Shown here: positions 54,795-64,000 of the stretch, in pieces
How the letters are laid out: each line of letters starts with the position of its first letter
How positions within the stretch are numbered: the first letter of the stretch is position 1
Origin: Physcomitrium patens
Taxonomy: Eukaryota; Streptophyta; Bryopsida; Funariales; Funariaceae
Direction of reading: 5' to 3'
Length of the DNA stretch: 64,000 nt
Assembly: GCF_000002425.4 (NCBI RefSeq)
Contig: NC_037270.1
Location: forward strand, 3,952,444-4,016,443
Notes under the pieces: model-generated
Told to the model about the DNA's origin: nothing
Databases searched by the model: none
What the model saw: the letters and a program-made list of their open reading frames with translations, nothing else
Program-made: the position numbers and the translations under genes

Positions 54795-56917
54795 TATTGA
54801 AATAAGACAACTTTGAAGTTACAACACATAGCATCAGTAAGGTTGCATACAAAGAAAATATGTAGTAAGATGATTCTTATTTCCAATATTCATTGTTATA
54901 TTTCATGAAGTTTGCTTGATAATGCACCAAGAACTTGGCTATGGAAGATAAAATAAAAATTGTAATAAGAAAATTCTAATAACTTTAATAGAAACTTAAA
55001 TAAATTTTAATTAAATTATAAAAATGTTCATCAATCTTTAATTAAATTTCAAAAGATTCATAAAGAATTTATAAAAAGAACCTAAAAAAATCATAAATTA
55101 ATCTTAAAGAAATGTATATAATAAAAAATTCTAAAAAAAATCAAAGAAATCTTTAAAAAATATTAAAAATAAAAATTCCAATTGAATCTCAACGAAATTT
55201 TAATATAATTGTCAACAAATTTTTAATAAAATTATAAACTAGCTCTTATTAAATCCTAAATAAGTCTTAATAAAATCCTAAATAAATTCTAATTAAATCT
55301 TAGATAAAATCTTAATCAAATCCTAATCAAATCTTAATGAAGTCATAAACCAATTCTAATAAAATCTTAAATATATCCTTAATCCTAATCAAATTCTAAT
55401 TAAATCTTAGACCAAATCTTAATCTAATCTTAAATCCTAATCAAACCTTAGACCAAACCTTAATTAAATCTAATCAAAATTTAATCAAATCTTAGACCAA
55501 ACTCTAATAAATCCTAATGAATTCTCATCAAGTCCTAAACAAATCCTAAATTCTATAGCAGATTGTTATATCAATAATTAATGATTGAATTGTTGATTTT
55601 AATTCAAAAAAAATTCACTTCTCAAAAAATAAGTAAAAAATAAGTATAAAAGCATTTGAAGAAGATCAGTTATATTAAATAAAAGATAACCTCTAAAATC
55701 CGCTTAGATATTGGCCTTCCTCCTCCAACCTTAATGTTGATATTTTAGAGCCAAAATCTCTTAAATTCACCATTCAATAAATCTCAAATTTTGCAAAATT
55801 ATTGGAAGTCAAGTTTACTACTTGTATACAAATTTTGACTTCAATCCAATTAGCAAATTGATAAATATCTTAGAAATTCTCACTAATCCTTTGAATTCCA
55901 ATTTTTGAAACTTCAATATGTTTGAGCTTCAATTAACTTTGAATAAATTTTTAGATCAAGTTCAAACTTGCAACATAAATTATATACAATGATAAATACT
56001 TAATTCCAAAATTTTACTAATTGATCATCTAAAAATCTCATACAATTGTTCAAAGTACCAATTCTTTAAATTTTTCAAAATCCAAAGTCACTTGAAAACA
56101 AATCTAATTTTGTAAAGCCTTTATAAGTTTGTTATATACTCAAATCTCTTGAAACCAATGCTCAAAGAATCTCATTGTTGTTTTCTCTCAAATCCCACTC
56201 TCCAATCAACCAAAGAACCTTGAAATCACCATAAGTGCAGAGTTTTATACTTTGGGATCTGATTTTGATCTCAATTCACAACTAACCTTCTTCAGGTATC
56301 AATTCTTCATATTTTGAGGTAATTTTGCTAAAGCCTATACTTAAGCTTTTTTTAAATATAATTATATTAATTATTTATCTCATTTATGCTCCAATAAAGT
56401 AAATAAAAGACTTTTCTATAAAAAGTTATTATTAAAATTAAAAAATTTACTACCTCTTTATTATTTATCCTTACTTTTTTATTATATCTTTCTACTAGGT
56501 TCTTCTGTAATAAAATATAAAATATTATTATTTATATATAATAGTTGATGCCCTTAATAACAACTTGCATCTTTTGACTTTTATATCCATCCAAAGATAT
56601 AGTAAGTATATCCTTTAGCATTTTATTAACTACAAAGATAAGACTTTAGAATATCTTTTACACTTCTAAAATCATTTGCCAACTCATCTACATCAAGAAT
56701 ATTTTATAATATATACTTTATATTCTTATTTAACTTTTGAATATTTTCTAATTGATTTTTTTATTTTCTTGACCTTAAATCTTGGTCCTTGACTATGTCC
56801 TTCATTCATCGGATGTCTTTTTACATTCCAAGCATCAACCCTTTGACCATTAACCTAATATAATATCTTCTATAAGGTAATTTATTCTATTTTTATTTTT
56901 ATTTACTCATTCCAATA
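54795..56917 (-). repeat. 5' LTR of the minus-strand copia element, split by an insertion
   Basis: The outer parts (54,795-54,893 and about 56,525-56,917) together match the uninterrupted 3' LTR at 46,414-46,894. The interior is copy 2 of the telomere-motif repeat. Confidence 0.7.
54894..56525. mobile_element. 1.63-kb LTR-like repeat with telomere-like motifs, copy 2
   Basis: It starts TGTTATATTTCATG and is homologous in the same orientation to 51,265-53,024. It lies inside the 5' LTR of the minus-strand copia element. The uninterrupted 3' LTR (around 46,490-46,515) serves as the empty site. It contains a weaker AATCCTAA-type array at about 55,240-55,550 and no protein-coding signal. Confidence 0.65.
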
Positions 56918-57130
56918 AGTAATATAAAAATTTGCATGATATCTTTTATATTATTATTTTTTTATCTTTTAAAAACATATGAAATTTCTTCTATACATAT
57001 ACAATTGTATTAGAAAAGATAATATAATTGAAGTTGTAAGACATATAAGTTATTTTTTAGTTGTATTTTGATAATAATTTTTTATTTTATTTTATTTTAA
57101 AAATTAAATAATAAATTTATTAATATAATA

Positions 57131-57161
<31 letters not shown>

Positions 57162-57339
57162 GATATAGTAATTTAAAAAATGAAAAAGGTCATCCAATGC
57201 CATGCCTAGCTAAGCCACACTAAAGTAAAAGAAAAGAGTCATCTGGGTAAGTAGTAAGGGCATCAACATCACCTTCCTCTTCAAAGCTACATTGCAAATA
57301 AATACTTTAAAAATTAAATTTAAAATAAATTGAAGCAAG
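56918..57339. other. AT-rich spacer
   Basis: The spacer has a (TA)n run at 57,134-57,161 and runs up to the GC-rich repeat. No gene seen. Confidence 0.55.
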
Positions 57340-57738
57340 AGTGATGGTTGAAAAGTGGGGATAGAGAGGCAGCTCCCTGAACAAAATTCAGCACCCATGT
57401 ATGTCAACATGGATCAGTGCAGGCCCATTGAGGAATGGCTTCTGAGTTTCCAACCTACTGCCCACGAAACTGCCCAGCCTCCAAACTGCCCGCCCCCTTG
57501 ATCCCCTACGTTCCCTCCCTCCGTTCCCAGAAATCTGATCGGCGGTTGCGATTGCATCTGAGATGGCGGAGCCAGTCGATTGAATGGAGAGGTTTCTGCG
57601 ACACAATTCTACGAGGCTCACGCCGCGTCCACCGCTATCCTGAATCATCGGGACCCTCCACAGACCTCGTTGTCGTGTAAAGAGGTCGTAGCGGAATAGG
57701 CATCCAGCTGGGAGCTTCTGAAAATTAGGTGATTGCAA
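57340..57738 (-). repeat. GC-rich copy of an unrecognised repeat, with a 116-aa open frame
   Basis: This is a GC-rich patch with sharp borders to AT-rich DNA. On the minus strand 57,738-57,388 is one open frame of up to 116 codons (LFRYDLFTRQRGLWR..., SGNGGRERRGSRG..., RLETQKPFLNGPALI). I recognise no domain; the middle is Arg/Gly-rich. The inverted homologue at 39,790-40,170 is strongly transition-decayed, and part of the frame survives there (GLETQKPFLSGPSLI). It could be part of a young transposon, a gene fragment carried by one, or an exon of an unidentified gene. Confidence 0.55.
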
Positions 57739-58229
57739 TTAGATATTAAAATACTACTAAATTAACCACCTGAAACATTTTTCAAATAATTCATAAACAA
57801 CTAAATGAATAAACAAACAGGAATCAGGGAAATAAGTAAGAAATTCAGTAAGATTGTAAATACACATCAATGATTCATAAAATTTGTCTAGAACAACAAA
57901 GACTTTAATCCAGACTTGATACAGCAAAAACAATTTTTTAAAAGACACCTGGTTCTAACTATGACCCATTTTAATGATTTTGATGATCGTCGGGTATTCG
58001 AAAGTTACTCTCCTACATTTCTAAATTGATTTTGTTAACTCTTACGATATCTGTCTAGATAACCCTAAGGATGTAATTGAAATGATAGTCTTTACTTATA
58101 AACTCAAAAAAAATTATTTACAAGGATATGAACATCAAGGCATGTATGCCTTTGCTTCACTCTTTGGTGAACCATTTCACGTAACATTTCAAAACTAATG
58201 TACAAATAACTTCGAAAGGAAGACATGGT

Positions 58230-60367
58230 TCAAGCCTGCTTCAGCTTCACAGGTGGTCTGACAGAAAGTGATCCCCTCTCAAGGACGCCCCTAGTTAAAG
58301 GCTTAACATTACTACAAAGAATTTCCTTAGCACCTGCAGCATTCACTCTTCTCCTCTTAGCCAACAGATCGAGCTTTTGACGAAGAGCAGAAGCAGGACT
58401 TGGCCGTGAGGTGTTTGTGGAATGCTTGGAAGTTTCAGAAGAGAAAATAGAGGTAGCTTGGATGGCTGCTCGCTTATTTCTCTGATTAAGTCCAAAGTTA
58501 CTGGCAAACTTGACATTCGCAGCGTAATCACTGTCTTCTTTGGAAGGAGGCAGTAACCGGATCGCCAAACCTAGTTTCTGTGCTTCCACCTCCTCAGCAG
58601 CTACTCTCTTCTTCTGAGCCTGAAAAAACCAATGGAAATTATCAGAGCCGAATCTTTATCACTGGTGATACATTCACTTGGCTACATCAGTTATGCAGTG
58701 TTGAGTGAAAGCAGGGGAGGCAAGTAGAGGCGATAGCCCTCGCACAAGCAGGAAAAATTGCCAACACCAATACTAACACAAATTTCGATTGTAGTCACGA
58801 TTGGTCAAAAAGACAATATACCCTAAGTTGAGCTCGAAGTGCCTTGTTTCGTGCATAGCTGTCAGAGTGCTTCCTATCTGCTGCTTCTTGTAACCTCACA
58901 AGTAAAGGGGCTTGCTTCTTTGCCTTTGCTGTGTCTTCACCCTCGTGCTCAAGCTTGTAAAACGGATCAGCCAACTTTCCTCTATCTGCACTCTCAAATC
59001 ATAAGATAATTAAAGATTAAACGTCGAAAGGCATATGAACTAGGTTTAACACAATAAGATGACAAATGAACACCACATAAAACTAAAAACGCTAACAAGA
59101 AAATGCGCATATGGTTATGGTTGTAGCTGCAAATAATATTCTTAGAAAAACTAGTTACTGGAACCACTTCTCTAGAACATTTGCGACAATACAAGCAACT
59201 TGAAAGCACACCTTCTTTCTCGGGAAGCAGTACTGCCTCTGCATCAACCTCGTCGTAGGTTACTGTCTTCTCCTTGGCCCCGCTAATAATAACATACAAA
59301 GTGTTCTTGGGGTCTGTCTGTATGACTATCTCTTGCCCACAGCAAGGAGCTTTCATTTTGAAGCTCCATATCTTCGTCGAGTAGTAGTTGCCAACTTGTT
59401 TCTTTTCTGCATTAAAGCGCACGCCCTGAGCAATCATGTGACCACATCCTCCACACCAGATGTGATACGGCATCTCGAAACGAATAACAAGGATGCCTTG
59501 ATCGATTTTCTTGGCCCTCTCTCGCAAAGCATGCTGGCCATTGAACTTGTTGAGACCACCTTGGTCTGGCGTCCATTCTGGTGGATAATAGAAATTATCT
59601 GCTCGAGCAGCAGCTAGAGTCGACTGAACACATAAATCACAGGCACGACATGAGATTCCGTTGCCCGTATTATAAATTGTAAGTTTGCTACATAAGGTGG
59701 TTTGAATAAGAATCCCACATGTGTCTCGAATAAAAACGCATTCTCTTGCACGTAAATGACATCACCGTGAGTAAAAGATAAACTATTAACCATCATTGGA
59801 CAACATATTGCATCGTGTGTTTCAAAAATGCATGATATGTCAGTGACTGCGTCAGTTAACACTAGCGACTGTGTCTAAACTCTTAAGAGACTACCACACC
59901 CGGCTCCGAGCTGTTACAATTGGAAAAGAGTTTATAAGATCTAAAGCTGCTACGCTATCATGCCACAGTGTCAGGGCTCAATTCCTACTGCGCGCAAGCA
60001 AAAAAAGTTCATCATCAATTGACTAATCCAGACTTTCTGACAATACTATCGAGTTCAAACACACACGTCCACCAAAAGGATTAGGGCACACGTTCAAAGA
60101 TGCAGGAACATCCAAATAGGTTCTCCAAAATTACACTCGCAATCAGTATCAAAGAGCCTACCAGCGAACTCTAAAACGCCAAAACTCGCCAAAAAACTAA
60201 GTAGAATCAACACTTAGAGCACACTAGCGAGAGGCCAGAACAGAAAATTGTGATCCATTGCCTACTCCTTCGAAGCGACCCGAGCAATAAAATCAACTAG
60301 GGTTTCTTCCGTATAACTCAGGCCAGATCCTCAAGACAAGTTAGGGTTTGGATTCAAGACATACCAT
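58230..60367 (-). CDS. YJU2B/CCDC130-like splicing factor (CWC16 family)
   Basis: This is a member of the YJU2/CWC16 family of spliceosome-associated proteins, in the CCDC130/YJU2B branch. Exons are 60367-60365 (only the ATG of the coding part), 59623-59212, 58985-58822 and 58619-58230 (TGA). They total 969 nt, or 322 aa, similar to plant homologues. Residues 2-44 (STLAAARADNFYYPPEWTPD, NKFNGQHALRERAKKIDQG) and 45-140 (GILVIRFEMPYHIWCGGCGH, FNAEKKQVGNYYSTKIWSF, VIQTDPKN, YVIISGA) form the conserved core. The Cys residues at 58/61 and 95/96 fit its zinc site; the second pair is adjacent rather than CxxC. The C-terminal third is basic and Ser-rich (RNKRAAIQA, LLAKRRRVN), as expected for a nuclear protein. 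The upstream frame is open for 84 further codons (to 60,619), but family alignment supports the ATG at 60,367. Confidence 0.92.
59624..60364 (-). other. First intron of the YJU2B-like gene
   Basis: The donor ATG|GTATGT (60,365/60,364) lies immediately after the start codon and the acceptor TGTTCAG (at 59,624) just before TCG. It splits the first and second codons. Nothing else was recognised inside. Confidence 0.8.
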
Positions 60368-60369
60368 TG

Positions 60370-60780
60370 TGCTCCCAGTGTAGGTAACGACGCGAAGGTA
60401 AACGAAATAAGCCTCCGACACTAAGATGGACAAAACTCGAATTCTTGCAAACAAAAAACTCTCTGTCTGACGCAGCGGAAATCCATGAAGCATAGGTCGC
60501 AATTTTGGGCAGGCCCATTGGGATATTTGAACAAGGAGGGGCGCCGAACGGAAGAGCTCCACAACGCGTCTAAATCGTCCACGCCAACGATCCTTCACCT
60601 CTCTTTTCCGTCTCTTCACGTCTTTATATTTCTGGCCATTTCTTTCATGAGTGTTCTCGGGTTCTTTTACGCTCTTATTCCTTTAGCTTTTCCGGCTTCT
60701 CGCTTCCACTTTCCGTCCTACTATTTCTGGTTAACGTTTTTTTTACCTTTGATCGTGTTCCGGACTCTACTATTACCCTG
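60370..60780. promoter_or_regulatory. Leader and promoter region of the YJU2B-like gene
   Basis: CG-containing, balanced sequence continues to about 60,780, then AT-rich DNA begins. Overlapping frames on both strands (60,341-60,619 minus; 60,485-60,781 plus) are not supported by any domain. Confidence 0.4.
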
Positions 60781-60784
60781 AATG

Positions 60785-61170
60785 CCCAAGGACAGAAAAT
60801 TGTCGTTTTCATCCGCTTTCATTCATTCGGAGTCTATTGCCAAAGTCAAACCTTATCTTCCTTGTGTAATAAGTCTGAACTTGAATAGTAAGTCCCTTTT
60901 TTAATTAAAAAGAGTTTGTTTGGATACTTTCAACATGAAATAATTTTAGTTTTTGGGTCTGTATCAGGAATGGTTAACAAACATGAAATTCTTTTCCCTA
61001 AAGAACTCTAACTTTGGTACGTATATGTGTATTTTTGGAAGTGTATGCATAATTTTTGTAACTGAGTTCATTTTATAAAAATATTCAAGATAATGTTGGA
61101 GATAATGTTAGATGGGATTTTTTTTAATAACTTCATCATTGATTGTTACTTTGCATACAAAAAATGTCAG

Positions 61171-61210
<40 letters not shown>

Positions 61211-61850
61211 TAGTAAGATTGTAATTTGTGTATCATTACAAGTAATACATAGGAATACATATACACACATCCACAAATCAATTGTAATATATTCATTGAA
61301 AAATTGAAATCACTTTCAAAAAAATACCTAAACTTCACAACACAAAGATTAAACAAGATAGAAATCAAGATAAATAAAATAATAAATGATTGTGTAATGT
61401 GATCAAGGTAATTTTTAAAAATGGTAAAATATGTATATACCGAATAAAATTTCAAATTCAATTATTTACTTGTGTGCTTTTAAATCACAAAATAGATATT
61501 ACATACAATTAAAATAATACATACAAAAATTAATTAATTTTAGATTATACACACTATACTTTGTAATCTTGATAAATACTTATACATAAATTTCAATCAA
61601 TATTATGTATCACATCATATGGGATCTCATCAAAAAATTATATTGTAGGTATATACAAATATACAATTTTATTAGTTTATAAATAGTCAACAAATTGAAG
61701 GTGTACAGCAATTATTAAATCTTATTATTTTTTTATCTCATAACAAGTAATGTTATATTCACACACACACGCGCATACATACATGCATGTGAACAAATAA
61801 ATGAATATAAGTAAGAAAAAGGTTCAACTGAGAAGTAGCAAGCCAGTTTG
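60785..61850. other. AT-rich intergenic spacer
   Basis: The spacer lies between the divergent YJU2B-like and NAA25 promoters. It has a (TA)n run at 61,173-61,205 and short CA-rich repeats near 61,761-61,785. No gene. Confidence 0.55.
61173..61205. repeat. (TA)n microsatellite
   Basis: An uninterrupted TA dinucleotide tract lies in the spacer between the two divergent genes. Confidence 0.95.
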
Positions 61851-61854
61851 AATC

Positions 61855-62328
61855 ATTCCATACCCGTGTGCGTAGAGCGGACTGCTGGGACACAGAAGGG
61901 TATCAATATCGAAGGATATCAGTATATTCCATCCGAGGTCAAAGAAGCAAAGAGACGGAAGTGTGAAAGGGGCTGACACCACCCTCGAAATGCTGTGTAA
62001 TTGTAATGACGGTGTGAATGGGGAAAAACGGGAACTACTCAGGGTTTAGGGCTCGAGAGCGTCTCTTGCACATCACTGCACAGCCTGCCCCGCCGAAGGA
62101 TAGAATTTGAGGCAGTTTAGGTGGTGTTGATTTCCAAAGCTTTGGAGGCAGCGTGGTGCAGGATTCTGTGTCCTCATTTTGCAATAAGAAGTCGCGGCTT
62201 CGAGCTGCCCGTCGCTCTTTTCACGGAGGATGTTGGATCCCGTTTCTAGAGTTTTTTTTTTGAGTTTTGCATTTTCGCGTATGTTTTAGTTTGCATAATT
62301 CGGCAGCATTAGATCCGGTTAGGAAGCC
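61855..62328 (+). promoter_or_regulatory. Promoter and leader of NAA25
   Basis: Balanced, CG-containing DNA begins at about 61,860 and runs to the ATG at 62,329. No clear TATA box was picked. It includes AGGGTTTAGGG at about 62,041-62,051, a telo-box-like motif often seen upstream of plant housekeeping genes. Confidence 0.4.
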
Positions 62329-63860
62329 ATGCCCATGAGGGGGGGAATCCCTGAGAGGAAACTGAAGCCGCTATGGGACGCCATCGACCATCGGCAGTAC
62401 AAATCGGCAATGAAGCTTGTTACGGGCCTCTTGGCGAAGCATACCGACTCTGCTTATCTCTTTGTAAGTTGTCGCTGGCCCATGATCCAAGCTCGTGATT
62501 GGCAATTCCTAATTCCGGACTTTCTTCACGAGCACCCTTGCATTGGCAAGTTCACCTTATGGTTGCAAATTTTGACATGGATTTCGTACTCTTGACGACT
62601 TGTAGGCATTGAAGGCATTGATACTGGAGAAGTTGGGGAAATTAGATGAAGCATTGGAGCTTGCTCTTCGCGCCAAGGCTGCGAACCCCTTGGATGATTT
62701 GACTTTGAATACACTCCAGACTGTGTTCCAACGCTTGAATATGTGTGCGTACTTGCTCTTATCAGTACTTTTTGAATCTCTTGTACTGAACTGACCTGCA
62801 GTAGTTACTTGGTGATTTTGGAGGTGAGGTCAGTATAAGACGTTGTTTTCTGTGTCATGTCCTGCTGGTTGTTACAAATGTCATCTGTTCTGCTGCCTTT
62901 ATTGAAGTGGTGGATTTGCTGAGGCCGGTAATCATCTGTGGGGATCATTAATATGTTAGACAAGAACGAAGGCACTTTAATTTCTGAGGTTAGTGGGGAA
63001 ATTTACGAAGTGCTAAATCTATTCCTTGTCTCGAGCAGTGGACGCTGCCACAGCCCTTTTTGAGTATGCGTGTTTGAAACTTCCAAAAAACATGGATTAT
63101 CAAGCTGCTCTATTTAATTGTTACGCTCGTCAGTATCTGTATGTTAAACAACAACAGGTGAACTTCGCTAAACTTTATCAAAACCTTGTTTTCTTTTGGG
63201 TCGTTCTATTGCAGGTGCATGTTGGGTAGCGCTGAAAATCATTCAGATTCATTAGAATAGTTTGAAGTCTTGCAACTCGAGTTCAAACTTATGTTGTAGA
63301 CTGTGATTAACTATCTTTTCGGTTTTTAACAGGTAGCGTTCAAATTATACAAAGTAGCTGGAGAGGAAAGGTTTCTGCTCTGGGCCGTTTGCAGTATCCT
63401 GTTACAGGTTTGCTACGGAACTTCCCAGTTTTTTTTGTACTGTTTAATGTGTAAGAAAATCAAGATTACAGCATACGGATCTTCCATTACAGCTTTTCGT
63501 ATACTTTGTGTATAGCATGTTTGCTCGTGAACTTGTTAACATGATGTGCAGGATGTTGTTAAGTCATTTTGTATTATTGAATGAGTGTTACTGAAAATGA
63601 CATGTTCGAAAATTTTGATCAGATTGTTCGGAATTTCGACCTCTGATTGTGTTGACATATTTTCTTTCAACGTGAAAGTTTGAAGTATCAACTACTTATG
63701 CTGAGCTGATAGCAAAGTGAATGCAGACACATAATTTCTGTGTTATCGCCTATTAACATTGATAACTTACAGGTCGACAATGAGAACAGCAAACTCCTCC
63801 CGTTGGCAGAGGCAATGATAAAAAAACATCATCAGTCTCATGGTCTGCGTGAGCGTGAAG
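62329..63860 (+). CDS. NAA25: N-terminal acetyltransferase B auxiliary subunit NAA25, 5' part
   Basis: This is the auxiliary, ribosome-anchoring subunit of NatB, which with NAA20 acetylates proteins starting Met-Asp/Glu/Asn/Gln. Exons seen are 62329-62463, 62606-62744, 63039-63157, 63333-63407 and 63773-63860, all GT-AG with consistent phase, giving 185 residues. The gene continues past the right edge of the window. The N-terminus GGIPERKLKPLWDAID is the family signature. TPR-like helical repeats follow (QYKSAMKLVTGLLAK, ALKALILEKLGKLDEALEL, DAATALFEYACLKLP). FNCYARQYLYVKQQQ, KLYKVAGEERFLLWAVCSI and LAEAMIKKH are also conserved. It is transcribed away from the YJU2B-like gene. No defect was seen in the visible part. 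Confidence 0.93.
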
Positions 63861-64000
63861 GTAATCCATTGAACTTAAAGAAATGTACATTTCAACGTAA
63901 ACAGATTCCTTGCATGTCTTATTTAGAATGATTGGATCTCTATGCACTGGTGGGAAATATTCATGTTTCCTTTTTTTCTATGGACTTCTTGTTCTGAATC

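Larger units (their letters stand above)
46414..56917 (-). mobile_element. Ty1/copia element, minus strand, with three later insertions
   Basis: In minus-strand order it contains: 5' LTR (56,917-54,795, containing a 1.6-kb insert), primer site (revcomp of TATAACCTATTGA), leader with a 54-bp tandem repeat, gag from ATG 54,062 (MASNDSKGLKVIEKF), gag continuing at 53,704-53,426 and protease (about 53,280-53,040). After an insert (53,024-51,265) come the pre-integrase segment and integrase (51,264-50,400). After another insert (50,400-49,175) come the integrase C-terminal block (49,084-48,896), RT (about 48,400-47,600), RNase H (to about 46,930), purine tract (revcomp of CTCCTATTTTGTT) and 3' LTR (46,894-46,414). 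It is related to, but older than, the plus-strand copia at 40,666-45,992. Confidence 0.78.

Noticed and set aside
59880..59990. tRNA-like ending (GGCTCAATTCC near 59,968)
   Set aside because: A T-arm-like phrase is present but no matching acceptor stem, D-arm or anticodon arm could be folded. It lies in the first intron of the YJU2B-like gene.
60485..60781. 98-codon hydrophobic plus-strand frame
   Set aside because: It overlaps the promoter and leader of the YJU2B-like gene on the opposite strand. The Phe/Leu-rich peptide comes from a T-rich tract and shows no family match.

Overview
The window looks like nuclear DNA of a land plant, most likely a bryophyte and perhaps a moss. The evidence is short canonical GT-AG introns, plant-type versions of five conserved eukaryotic genes, (TA)n/(CT)n microsatellites, and long very AT-rich blocks made of decayed LTR retrotransposons. 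The species cannot be named from the sequence alone.

Layout. Positions 1-13,200 are transposon-derived: a Ty3/gypsy scrap at the left edge, then an old plus-strand chromodomain-type gypsy element (about 2,679-12,011) split by a younger minus-strand relative (5,275-10,380) flanked by the 5-bp duplication CTTAT. A gene island follows from 13,200 to 36,360, with three minus-strand genes. They are V-ATPase subunit B (13,499-17,287, 13 exons, 487 aa), an EDR2-like START/EDR2_C lipid-binding protein (21,432-28,985, about 25 exons) and a SurE-type 5'-nucleotidase (32,555-35,937, 10 exons, 368 aa). Between the last two is about 3 kb with partly gene-like base composition, no recognised gene, and a perfect 24-bp fold-back.

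Positions 36,430-57,340 are again transposon-derived: a gypsy internal fragment (minus), a nearly complete but broken Ty1/copia element with both LTRs (40,666-45,992, plus), and a second copia element on the minus strand (46,414-56,917). The second copia carries at least three later insertions, two of them copies of the same 1.6-1.8 kb repeat rich in telomere-like AAATCCTAAATC motifs. A GC-rich piece at 57,340-57,738 has a transition-decayed inverted relative at 39,790-40,170. This pair shows directly how C-to-T/G-to-A change has eroded repeats here.

The right end holds a divergent gene pair: YJU2B/CCDC130-type splicing factor (58,230-60,367, minus) and the start of the NatB auxiliary subunit NAA25 (62,329 to beyond the window, plus). 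The genes are ordinary housekeeping genes with no shared pathway. I saw no operon, CRISPR array, rRNA or convincing tRNA. I found no clearly new biological system. The more unusual observations are the decayed/undecayed repeat pair, the telomere-motif LTR-like repeat, the 24-bp fold-back, and two palindromes upstream of the V-ATPase gene.
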